Source: JBPCPM01 sp050999155 (lineage in GTDB: Bacteria; Actinomycetota; Thermoleophilia; Solirubrobacterales; 70-9). From it: a stretch of 64,000 nt of DNA. The notes beneath the pieces are model-generated. The model saw nothing but the letters and a program-made list of their open reading frames with translations. It was not told where the DNA came from and made no database searches. The position numbers were made by a program, and so were the translations under genes. Position 1 is the stretch's first letter; every line of letters starts with the position of its first letter. The stretch covers positions 1 to 64,000 of the forward strand of contig JBPCPM010000178.1 in the NCBI GenBank assembly GCA_050999155.1, written 5' to 3'. Below, piece by piece: positions 24,347 to 31,881 of the stretch.

Positions 24347-25297
24347 ATGACTGACCGTACAACCGTAGAGAACGAGGTCGACAGCGACAGCGGTCGCTTC
24401 AACCGCCAGACCAGCGAGTTCCGCCGCTGGGTAAGCACCGACGGCTCGACCGACTTCCCCGCCGAGGCCGGGCGGTACCACCTCTACGTGTGCCTGGCGT
24501 GTCCGTGGGCCCACCGCGCGATCATCACCCGGCGGATCAAGGGCCTCGAAGACGCGATCTCGATGTCCCTGGTCGACCCGATCCGCGACGAGAAGGGCTG
24601 GCGCTTCGGCGATGCGCCAGGCAGCGAGCCGGATCCCCTTCACGGCTGGGACTACCTCTCCGAGGCCTACGAGGCGACCGATCCCGGCTACGACGCCCGC
24701 GTCACCGTCCCGGTCCTTTGGGACACCGAAACCGGGGTGATCGTCAACAACGAGTCGGCTGACGTGATCCGGATGCTCAACAACGAGTTCGATGAGCTGG
24801 CCGACCATGACGTGGATCTCGAGCCCGCCGCGCTGCGTGACGAGATCGCCGAGCTCAACGCCCACGTCTACCAGACGGTCAACGACGGCGTCTACCAATG
24901 CGGGTTCGCCGGTAGCCAGAAGGCCTACGAGGAGGCGTTCGGTCCGTTGTTCGCGACCCTCGACGAGCTCGAGCGCCGGCTGGCCGACCGGCGGTTTCTC
25001 ATGGGCGACCAGTTGACCCTCGCCGACATCCGTCTGTTCACCACGGTCGTGCGCTTCGACCCCGTCTACACCCTCCACTTCCGCTGCAACCTGCGCAGGA
25101 TCATCGATTACCCGAACCTGTGGGGCTGGGTGCGGGACGTCTACCAGTGGCCCGGGATCGCCGACACCGTCTCGATCGAGCACATCAAGCGCCACTACTA
25201 CTGCACCCACGAGTCGCTGAACCCCAAGCGCATCGTCCCGGTCGGACCCGACATCGACTACACAACGCCCCACGGCCGCGAGGCCCTGGCCGGGTGA
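24347..25297 (+). CDS. xi-class GST / glutathionyl-hydroquinone reductase-like (YqjG/ECM4)
   Basis: A 316-residue protein with the thioredoxin-like N-domain of xi-class GSTs. The catalytic CPWAH lies in VCLACPWAHRAIITRR near residue 52, followed by VPVLWDTETGVIVNNESADVIRM. The C-terminal all-alpha domain holds the family landmarks VYQCGFAGSQKAYEEA, FLMGDQLTLADIRLF and HIKRHYYCTHESLNP. In glutathione-using bacteria these enzymes reduce glutathionyl-hydroquinones. Most actinobacteria use mycothiol instead, so the thiol partner here is an open question. GGAGGG precedes the ATG. Confidence 0.92.
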   Translation: MTDRTTVENEVDSDSGRFNRQTSEFRRWVSTDGSTDFPAEAGRYHLYVCLACPWAHRAIITRRIKGLEDAISMSLVDPIRDEKGWRFGDAPGSEPDPLHGWDYLSEAYEATDPGYDARVTVPVLWDTETGVIVNNESADVIRMLNNEFDELADHDVDLEPAALRDEIAELNAHVYQTVNDGVYQCGFAGSQKAYEEAFGPLFATLDELERRLADRRFLMGDQLTLADIRLFTTVVRFDPVYTLHFRCNLRRIIDYPNLWGWVRDVYQWPGIADTVSIEHIKRHYYCTHESLNPKRIVPVGPDIDYTTPHGREALAG

Positions 25298-25320
25298 GGC
25301 CCCGCTGGCGCCGCGGTCGC

Positions 25321-25339
25321 CGGGGCCGCTCCGGCCCCG
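25321..25339. terminator. GC-rich hairpin between convergent genes
   Basis: Arms CGGGGCC and GGCCCCG flank GCTCC. It lies between the GST stop (25297) and the M28 peptidase stop (25350). A third copy of the arm at 25298-25304 offers an alternative fold. No U-tract is present. Confidence 0.45.
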
Positions 25340-25349
25340 CCCGGGCAGG

Positions 25350-26515
25350 TCAGGAGCCGGCCAGGCTCTCGACCACGGCCACCACGGTCCGCGCCGCCTG
25401 GTCGACCGTCTCGTAGTGGACGTTCCCCGGGACGTCGGTGGGCCAGTGGTAGTTGGTCGGCGCCTTGAACTCGTCCACCGACGAGAGGGTCAGCGTCGGG
25501 TAGCCGAGCTTGAGGGGGATCAGGCCGTCGGTGGCGTTGCGCAGGCGCAGGCCGCGGCGGGTGCGGACGCCGATCTCCTCGGCGCACGCGGCGGCGAGCT
25601 CACGCAGCTCGGACGTGTAGTCGACGACGCCGAGCATCCCCTCGCCCTCGAGAACCAGCAGCTCCGGAGACCCGACCGACTCGAAGTTGATGACGGTCGT
25701 CGTCTCGGGGGAAAGCTCGGCCCCGTGGCGGGCCCAGAACGCCTGCATGCCCTCCTGGAAGGACTCCTCGGAGCCGGTGGCCACGACCAGTACTCGCAGA
25801 CCCGGCGGGGGCTCGGCGGCCAGGTGCCGCGCGGTGGACAGCATCGCCGCACGGCCGAGGCGTTGTCGTTGGCGCCCGGGACGGTGCGCGACGCCCCGAT
25901 GTTGGCCATCGCCGCGGCGAACGTGCCGCTTATGACGGAGCCGAACAGCCGGAGACGCCTGCGGCCGAGCGCCGCGCCCGCACCCACGAGCGCGGGGCCG
26001 CCCACGGCCGCCCACATCGTCGGCGCCGAGGTGTGGGCACGCTCAAGCGCCCCGGGGAACAGCCGGAAGGGCGCCCGCGGCAGCTCGGGATGGAAGACCA
26101 GGCCGGTGTGCGGAGCGTCGTGGTGCGCGACGAGAACCACGGTCTGCTCCGCCGACGGGTCACCCAGTTCGGCCACCACATTGTGGGTGGTGCGGCGCGG
26201 CAGCAGCGTGCGAAACAGCTGCCGGTCACAGCGGATGTCGTCGGCCACCGCCACCGCCACCGCGATGCCCACGGCCGCTGCGGGTCTCCCCCCTCGCAGG
26301 CCCGACAGCGCGGCCGCGGCAGTCAACAGGCCGATCGGCCACCAGAAGGTGCCATGCACCCGCTCGGGCTCCAGCCTCGTCCGAGCTCCGAGGGCGCGTA
26401 GCTCGGCAGCGATCAACTCCGCGCCCCGCCGTTCGCCGGGCGAGCCTGATTCGCGCTCCAGCGCGCACAGGCGCTCCACGCGGTCCCGCAGCTCCGCATG
26501 GGTCAACAGCGCCAT
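25350..26515 (-). pseudogene. M28 family metallopeptidase split by a one-base frameshift
   Basis: Two frames together encode a ~388-residue membrane-associated M28 aminopeptidase. The first part (from the ATG at 26515) holds LVAHHDAPHTG (metal His and Asp) and ends its in-phase homology at GANDNASA (bridging Asp). The second frame resumes at AMLSTARHLAAEPP and holds GSEESFQEGM (catalytic Glu), VINFESVG and NYHWPTDVPGNVHYE (last metal His). All ligands survive, and only one G is missing near 25850, where the expected Ala-Ala codons read CGGCG. This is either a recent inactivation or a sequencing error. TACGCT lies 7 nt before the ATG. Confidence 0.82.
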
Positions 26516-26522
26516 CGGACGA

Positions 26523-26528
26523 AGCGTA
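26523..26528 (-). promoter_or_regulatory. -10 element (TACGCT), leaderless promoter
   Basis: Lies 7 nt before the ATG of the M28 gene at 26515. It is divergent from the hexamer at 26549-26554 with 20 bp between, so the two promoters probably compete for polymerase. Confidence 0.55.
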
Positions 26529-26548
26529 AGGGGTCCGAGGGCCCTCGA

Positions 26549-26554
26549 TACCCT
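26549..26554 (+). promoter_or_regulatory. -10 element (TACCCT)
   Basis: Lies 10 nt before the GTG at 26565 of the UbiA-family gene, predicting a very short leader. Confidence 0.5.
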
Positions 26555-26564
26555 CTTGGGCGCC

Positions 26565-27533
26565 GTGGCGCCGCAACAGCCGACAGCGGTCACACCGGCG
26601 CCGGGGGCGCCCCGGCCCGGCGACGGGTCGCGCTCACGCGACGCCGCGGGCCCGACCCCTCGCGACAGCCGCGCCCTGGCGCTGGTCGAGGCGATGCGAC
26701 CCGCCCAGTGGACGAAGAACGCCTTCGTTCTCGCCGGGCTCATCTTCAGCGCAAGCTTCACCGACGCGGACGCGGTGCTGCGCACAGCCGTGGCCTTCGT
26801 GGCCTTCTGCCTCGCGAGCAGCGCCACCTACCTGCTCAACGACGCCTTCGACGCCGAGACGGATCGCAACAACCCCCGTACGGCTGGACGCCCCATCGCC
26901 CGGGGGGCGCTCTCACGGCGCACGGGGTTCACGGCCTCGGCCGTGTTCGCGGTGGCCGCGCTGGCCATGGTCGCACCGCTGAACTGGGAGACGCCCGCGG
27001 TCGTCGGTGGCTACCTCGTCCTGCAGGTCGCGTACTCGATGGGCCTCAAGCATCTCGTGTTGCTCGACGTGCTGGCCGTGTCGCTCGGGTTCGTCCTGCG
27101 CGCGCTCGCCGGCGCTGTCGCGATCCCGGTGGTGATCTCGGAATGGCTGCTGCTGTGTACCGGGCTGCTCGCCCTGTTCCTAGCCCTGGCCAAGCGCCGC
27201 GGCGAGCTGCTGGCCCTCGGACCGGGCGCGGGGACCCGGCGCGTGCTCGACGACTACACCCCCGAACTCGTGGAACAGCTGATCACCATCACCGCGCCGA
27301 TCACGGTGATCGCATACGCCATCTACTGTGTCACCGCTGCCTCCACCCCGGCCATGGCGATCACCCTGCCCTTCGTGCTCTACGGGCTCTTCCGCTACCT
27401 GTTCTTGGCCCAGCGGCGCGGGGTCGGCGAGGAACCCGGCACCGCGGCCCTGCACGACCGGCCGCTCGGGCTCGCCGTCGTCCTCTGGGGCATCACCGCG
27501 GGTGTCATCACCGCGATCGCCGGGGCGGCCTAG
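26565..27533 (+). CDS. UbiA-family prenyltransferase, DPPR synthase-like
   Basis: A 322-residue protein with a ~40-residue disordered N-terminus and about eight membrane helices. The first Asp-rich site is LLNDAFDAETDRNNPRTAGR, where NDxxDxxxD plus the downstream Arg binds the prenyl diphosphate-like acceptor. MRPAQWTKNAFVLAGLIF at residue ~44 is characteristic of decaprenyl-phosphate phosphoribosyltransferases (Rv3806c), which make the precursor of cell-wall arabinan. The later loop RRGELLALGPGAGTRRVLDDY also fits. No DprE1/DprE2 genes are nearby. An internal ATG at 26694 is a possible alternative start. Confidence 0.82.
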   Translation: MAPQQPTAVTPAPGAPRPGDGSRSRDAAGPTPRDSRALALVEAMRPAQWTKNAFVLAGLIFSASFTDADAVLRTAVAFVAFCLASSATYLLNDAFDAETDRNNPRTAGRPIARGALSRRTGFTASAVFAVAALAMVAPLNWETPAVVGGYLVLQVAYSMGLKHLVLLDVLAVSLGFVLRALAGAVAIPVVISEWLLLCTGLLALFLALAKRRGELLALGPGAGTRRVLDDYTPELVEQLITITAPITVIAYAIYCVTAASTPAMAITLPFVLYGLFRYLFLAQRRGVGEEPGTAALHDRPLGLAVVLWGITAGVITAIAGAA

Positions 27534-27553
27534 ACTGGGCCCCAGGCCCGGCA

Positions 27554-29446
27554 CTACCCACGCGGCCGCGGCACCGCCGTCAGTGGTGTCCGGTCGCCCT
27601 CTGCGTCCTCGGAGGACTCGTCGTTGTCGTCCTGGTTCGATCGCTCGGATCCGCAGGCCCCCCCACGCAGCCGGTACACCGTCACCTCGGGGCCGGGCCG
27701 GCGGAAGGCCAGCGGGTAGTAGTTGAAGGTGTGGTCGAACTGGAAGGCCGGCAGGGCGACGTCGGCCGCCACGGGGCTGATCCGGTAGGCCACATCGGCT
27801 TCGGAGGCCAGGGCCCGGTAGTACTGGATCGCCTCGGGCGCCCGGTCCGGGTCCCGGGCGCTGCGCCCCTGCTGCATCGAGGTCGAGAACACCCAGCAGA
27901 ACCCCAGCTCGCGGTAGGTGTCCAGCATTCCCGGGAACAGCGTGAACTGGTAGTTCTGGAAGTCGCTGGACTTCGCGGCTCCGGGGAAGGCCTTGGACAG
28001 CTCTCGCTTGAGCGCCTTGCTGCGCCGGAACCGATCCCAGCGGTAGAACTGCGTGCCCTCGAAGTCCCCCCACGGCAGGCCCCCGTCGCGGTGCCATTCC
28101 CGGGGAACCGACGGCTCGACCACGACCTTGGTCCCGGCCGGGATGTTGTCGACCATCCACGCTCGCGCGGTCGAGCGGGTGTCCTGGCGGGCGAGGACGA
28201 CGTCGTTGTGGACCGTGGTCACCAGTCCCTGGCCCAGGGCCGCGGCCGCGACGACCGTGGCGGCCACCCACCGGAGGCTGGGGCTGCGCCGGCCGGCCAG
28301 GTCGACCAGCGCCGCGCCTCCCGCTCCTGCGAGCAGCATGAGCATCGGATAGGCGGGCAGGATGTACCGCGCGAAGTAGCGGTCGGCCGCGCCGAGGTAG
28401 ACGATCGAGAACACCGGGACCGCGATGAGCGCCGCCAGCGCCCAGGGTTCGCGGCGTCCGGTGCGCACCGTCCCGATCGCCGCGAGGGCGAGCGGCACCC
28501 ACCCCAGTCCCCAGGTCAGGCTCCACAGGAAGTACCCCTCTCCGCTGGTGTTGACCTCGCCGATCATCCGCCCGAGGTCGTAGTGGTCGCGCAGGCGCTC
28601 GAGGTCGTCGAGGAACACCGTGTGGTTGAGCAGGGCGAACGGATTGAGGACGAGAAAGCCCGCGACGACACCGATCCCGCCGGCGACCGCACCGATGGCC
28701 ACCGGTCGCAGCGCGCGGACGCGCCACAGGTGGGCCAACGTGGCCACCGCGAGGGCGATGGCGACGAACCCGGCGTTGTACTTCGTGGCCCCGGCCATGC
28801 CGGCGCCCAGGCCCGCCCAGAGGTAGTCCAGCGGCCCCCCGCCACGGAGGATCCCTGCCACGCCGACCAGCGACAGGGCGATCGGCAGCAACGACGGCGC
28901 GTCGTTGAGGGCGAAGTGGCCGTAGAAGACGGGCAGGAACGTCAGCGCCATGAGGGCTGCGGCCAGCAGGCCGGCTCCCCGGCCGAAGAGGCGGCGGCCG
29001 GCCAGGTACAGGAGCCCGATGGCCGCGGTGCCCAACAGGGCCGAGACGACCCGCGCGACGGTGAAGATCGCCGTCGGGTCGTCGGCGAACGTGCTCTGGA
29101 CGGTCTCGGCGCTGCGATAGACCAGCGCCATCCCTGCGGCGGCCGCGTAGGTGTAGCCGGCCGGGTTCAGCTGGTAGTCGGGATCGAGGCTGCCGCCGAA
29201 CATCTCGACGGCCCGCGGGACGAAGTGGGCGCGCTCGTCGATGTTGTACGCGAACGGCAGCCCGTACTGGATCCCCCACAGCCGCAGGACGAGCCCGAGG
29301 GCCATGACCGCGGCCAGTCCCCAAGCCCAGGGGCTGCGCACCGACGCGCGCAGCGACCGGACCGCACGGTCGCGCACGGAGAGCAGCCTTCGGCTCCCGT
29401 GCAAGCGGGTGTCGGGGCTGACGTCTGGGCCAGTGGGATCCGGCAT
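27554..29446 (-). CDS. GT39/ArnT-like membrane glycosyltransferase
   Basis: A 630-residue protein with a short cytoplasmic N-terminus, about 11-12 membrane helices up to residue ~430, and a ~190-residue extracytoplasmic C-domain. The first loop contains YNIDERAHFVPRAVEMFGG, where the acidic residues after helix 1 match the catalytic Asp/Glu of the PMT/ArnT (GT39/GT83) clan. These enzymes use polyprenyl-phosphate sugars outside the membrane. The acceptor is unknown; neighbouring genes (DPPR-like synthase, exported Cys-rich protein) make wall polymers or secreted proteins plausible. The ATG at 29446 is chosen because upstream sequence is not protein-like. Confidence 0.83.
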   Translation of the reverse strand: MPDPTGPDVSPDTRLHGSRRLLSVRDRAVRSLRASVRSPWAWGLAAVMALGLVLRLWGIQYGLPFAYNIDERAHFVPRAVEMFGGSLDPDYQLNPAGYTYAAAAGMALVYRSAETVQSTFADDPTAIFTVARVVSALLGTAAIGLLYLAGRRLFGRGAGLLAAALMALTFLPVFYGHFALNDAPSLLPIALSLVGVAGILRGGGPLDYLWAGLGAGMAGATKYNAGFVAIALAVATLAHLWRVRALRPVAIGAVAGGIGVVAGFLVLNPFALLNHTVFLDDLERLRDHYDLGRMIGEVNTSGEGYFLWSLTWGLGWVPLALAAIGTVRTGRREPWALAALIAVPVFSIVYLGAADRYFARYILPAYPMLMLLAGAGGAALVDLAGRRSPSLRWVAATVVAAAALGQGLVTTVHNDVVLARQDTRSTARAWMVDNIPAGTKVVVEPSVPREWHRDGGLPWGDFEGTQFYRWDRFRRSKALKRELSKAFPGAAKSSDFQNYQFTLFPGMLDTYRELGFCWVFSTSMQQGRSARDPDRAPEAIQYYRALASEADVAYRISPVAADVALPAFQFDHTFNYYPLAFRRPGPEVTVYRLRGGACGSERSNQDDNDESSEDAEGDRTPLTAVPRPRG

Positions 29447-29534
29447 CGCGGGAGACGCGGCGCGGGGCTGGGTCGTCGGTGCCGACGCCTGCCCTGCGGC
29501 GGGCCGTACACGGTAGCGAGCGGCGCCGGCACGG

Positions 29535-29540
29535 TACGGT
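29535..29540 (+). promoter_or_regulatory. -10 element (TACGGT), leaderless promoter
   Basis: Lies 6 nt before the GTG at 29547 and would drive the MauE-MauD-Cys-rich operon. Confidence 0.6.
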
Positions 29541-29546
29541 TGCGGC

Positions 29547-30068
29547 GTGCTCGGAGCCTGTGTCCTGCTGCTCTGCGGCGTGCTTGCGACGGCCGGAGCG
29601 GCGAAGCTTCTGCGGCCCGACGCGGCCCGCGCCGCCGTGCGAGATCTGGTGCCCACCGCTCCGGCAGCGGGGGTCATCGCCGTTGTCGCGCTTGTCGAGC
29701 TCGCCGTGGCCGGGGTCCTGGCGAGCGGTGTCGCGACCCGCCCGGCCGCTGCAGCCTGCGTGGTCCTGTTCGCCCTCTTCGACGCCTTTCTCGCGCTGCG
29801 CCGACGGGCGGCCCCGGGCGCCGGTGGCTGCGGCTGTTTCGGAGAGGCCGAGCCGTCGGGGCCGGCGCGCGCAACGGGTGTACGCAACCGCGCGCTCGCC
29901 GTCTCGGCCGCCGTGGTCGCGCTCCTCGCCGACCAGGCCACGCTCGGCCCCGGCCCTGCTGAGCTCGCCGCGCAGGCGACCGTCGCGCTGGGCATCGCCG
30001 TCGTGTTCGTGCTCGCAACCACCCTCGCCGCCCTCGCTGCCCGACCCGGTCACCGGAAGCTCACATGA
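29547..30068 (+). CDS. MauE-like membrane protein (DoxX/MauE family)
   Basis: A 173-residue protein with four predicted helices. The hallmark GCGCFGE lies in the central loop near residue 93, the cysteine motif of MauE and related quinone-linked disulfide carriers. The first helix pair (AGAAKLLRPDAARAAVRDL) is also typical. In mau operons MauE cooperates with MauD to form disulfides in a periplasmic cysteine-rich subunit. Here it is coupled to a MauD-like gene through an ATGA overlap, so the same partnership is inferred. Confidence 0.82.
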   Translation: MLGACVLLLCGVLATAGAAKLLRPDAARAAVRDLVPTAPAAGVIAVVALVELAVAGVLASGVATRPAAAACVVLFALFDAFLALRRRAAPGAGGCGCFGEAEPSGPARATGVRNRALAVSAAVVALLADQATLGPGPAELAAQATVALGIAVVFVLATTLAALAARPGHRKLT

Positions 30069-30673
30069 GCGGCACCTGGGTGCTGTCCACGGTCCTGCTG
30101 TGGCTCGCCGTCTGCGGCTTGACCCTGCTCTGCCTGAGCCTGCTGCGCCAGGTGGCGGAGCTGCGGGCTCGGCTGGGCCCGGCCGGGGCGGCGCCGATCG
30201 CCCCCGGCCTCGTGGTCGGCCGGGCGCACCTGGGCGGCCTCGACGGCGGGTCGGTGGCGCTGGGCGGCGGAAGCGCCGCCGTCCTTGTCTGGTTTGCCGA
30301 CGACTGCCCGGCCTGCGAGTGGATCCTGCCCCGGCTCGGGCCCCTGGCCGCCGAGGACCAGGTCGCGGTGATCGTCGGCGCGAACCGTCCTGCCGGGCTC
30401 GATCCGCGAGTCGCCGTTGTTCGCACCGCCGAGCTGCCGCCCCCACTGCAGGGGCTGGGCGCGCCGCTCGTCGTAACCGTGACCGGAGCGGGCACGGTCG
30501 CGGCGCTCGGGCGGCCGCGCGAGGCCGTCGAGCTGGAGCTGATGCGGCGGATCGCCCACGGCGCCGATGTCGGCGCTCCGGGGTCGGTCCGCGAGCACCT
30601 GTGGGGCTCGTCGCTTCCCTACTGGGAGTCGCCGCCCCAGGCATCCGACAACGCGTTTGCCGGACGTGCCTAG
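30065..30673 (+). CDS. MauD-like membrane-anchored thioredoxin-fold protein
   Basis: A 202-residue protein with one N-terminal membrane anchor (VLSTVLLWLAVCGLTLLCLSL) and an extracytoplasmic thioredoxin-like domain. The redox site is CPAC in WFADDCPACEWILP near residue 80, and the cis-Pro strand is probably GLGAPLVVTV. The CPxC site and the layout match MauD. The C-terminal 40 residues are a helical tail. The start overlaps the MauE-like gene, and its stop overlaps the start of the Cys-rich protein by 8 nt, so all three are made together. Confidence 0.82.
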   Translation: MSGTWVLSTVLLWLAVCGLTLLCLSLLRQVAELRARLGPAGAAPIAPGLVVGRAHLGGLDGGSVALGGGSAAVLVWFADDCPACEWILPRLGPLAAEDQVAVIVGANRPAGLDPRVAVVRTAELPPPLQGLGAPLVVTVTGAGTVAALGRPREAVELELMRRIAHGADVGAPGSVREHLWGSSLPYWESPPQASDNAFAGRA

Positions 30674-31715
30674 CCTCGACGGGCTCACCCGACGCCTCGG
30701 CGACCGCCTCGCCGAGCGACACACCCGCCGCCGGTTCATCGCCGGTGCGGGGGCCGGGGCGGCCGGGCTCGTCGTGGTCGGGTACGCCGGTCCGTTCGCG
30801 CCCACCGCGCTGACACCGGAGAACTCCATCGTGCGCTGTGGATTCTCCCGACGGGAGATCAACGTCTGCTACTCGCCGATGCGCGTCGAACGCTCCGAGC
30901 CCGGCCTCCCGAAGGGTGCCAGCGGCGTGGCCGTCCGCAAGGGCCCCGAGCCCGACGCGCCGATCATCCAGGTTGAGGGAACCCCCGTGATCGTTCCCGA
31001 GGGCCGGATCTTCGGGCGCCAGAGCGACCGCGACGGCGGCGTGGAGAACAAATGCCCCGATCCCGGTCCGCGGCCGGCCGTCAACGGCTTCGTGTTCGGC
31101 TATCCCGAGCCCGGTGCGGGCGTTGCGCTCAAGGGCGGATGGGCGGCGACCGGCTACGACGGCCAGACCTTCCTGCGCGACGATCCCACCTGGGATGGGC
31201 GACTGTGCGGGCCCGCCTTCCTCGACTTCGACTGCCGCGCCGGGGACGACCCGACGTCGCCGTTCAAGACGACGTGCGGGCGGCTGATCGACCGTGACGA
31301 CCCCGAGCGGGGCCGGGAGGGCTACACCTGCGGCGGCGACGACACCGCGCCCGCGCAGTGCGGGCCTCCGGACGTGCTCGAAGTCGTGGTCGTCCGCGAC
31401 CCCAAGGGCCGCGGGGTCGACGACAGCACGAGCTTCGAGCGCTACAACCTCAAGTACGAAGCCGACGGGACGACCACCCACTGGCTCGTGCCGGGCGATC
31501 GGGTCCGCGAGTTCTGCCGCAAGTGCGTGCGATCGGAGCGCTCGGAATTCTGTCCCGAGCGCCTGATCGACGACACGCTGCGCACCGGCTGCTGTCACTT
31601 CTACAGCTGCGTCGAGGTCCTCGACGCCAAGTACGTCCCCCGCGGGACGCGGGGCTGGACCGAGACGACGATCCTGCAGACGCCGGGTGGCACGCCGGCG
31701 AGCCTGGCCTCCTAG
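30666..31715 (+). CDS. Tat-exported protein with 14 cysteines, unknown family
   Basis: A 349-residue protein. The N-terminus has a twin-arginine signal (HTRRRFIAGAGAGAAGLVVV near residues 20-40). The mature part holds 14 cysteines spread from SIVRCGF to HFYSCVEV, including an adjacent pair in RTGCCHFYSC, enough for seven disulfides. It is not the methylamine dehydrogenase light chain: it is about twice as long and lacks its cysteine spacing. Position as the third gene after MauE/MauD-like proteins suggests it is their folding substrate. The activity is unknown. The GTG overlaps the preceding gene. Confidence 0.75.
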   Translation: MPSLDGLTRRLGDRLAERHTRRRFIAGAGAGAAGLVVVGYAGPFAPTALTPENSIVRCGFSRREINVCYSPMRVERSEPGLPKGASGVAVRKGPEPDAPIIQVEGTPVIVPEGRIFGRQSDRDGGVENKCPDPGPRPAVNGFVFGYPEPGAGVALKGGWAATGYDGQTFLRDDPTWDGRLCGPAFLDFDCRAGDDPTSPFKTTCGRLIDRDDPERGREGYTCGGDDTAPAQCGPPDVLEVVVVRDPKGRGVDDSTSFERYNLKYEADGTTTHWLVPGDRVREFCRKCVRSERSEFCPERLIDDTLRTGCCHFYSCVEVLDAKYVPRGTRGWTETTILQTPGGTPASLAS

Positions 31716-31868
31716 GTCCCGGGCTGCTTCGCTCCGGGCCCACAGGTCGCAGTCCGGGTCGGTGACGCCCGGCGACGGGTGGGCCCGACATGGACAAAGG
31801 GCGGCAATCTTCACGCTCTGTGGGCGAACGGACCGGCTGTCGTGACGGCGGGGGACCGCTCCCACCGC

Positions 31869-31874
31869 TAGCGT
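31869..31874 (+). promoter_or_regulatory. -10 element (TAGCGT), leaderless promoter
   Basis: Lies 7 nt before the ATG of recD2 at 31882. Confidence 0.55.
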
Positions 31875-31881
31875 CGCACCC

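Noticed and set aside
25840..25870. Programmed frameshifting in the M28 peptidase gene.
   Set aside because: No slippery heptamer or downstream pseudoknot is evident; a single missing G explains the break.
30666..31715. Assignment of the Cys-rich exported protein as methylamine dehydrogenase light chain.
   Set aside because: It is about twice too long, its cysteine spacing differs, and no heavy chain or amicyanin gene is near.
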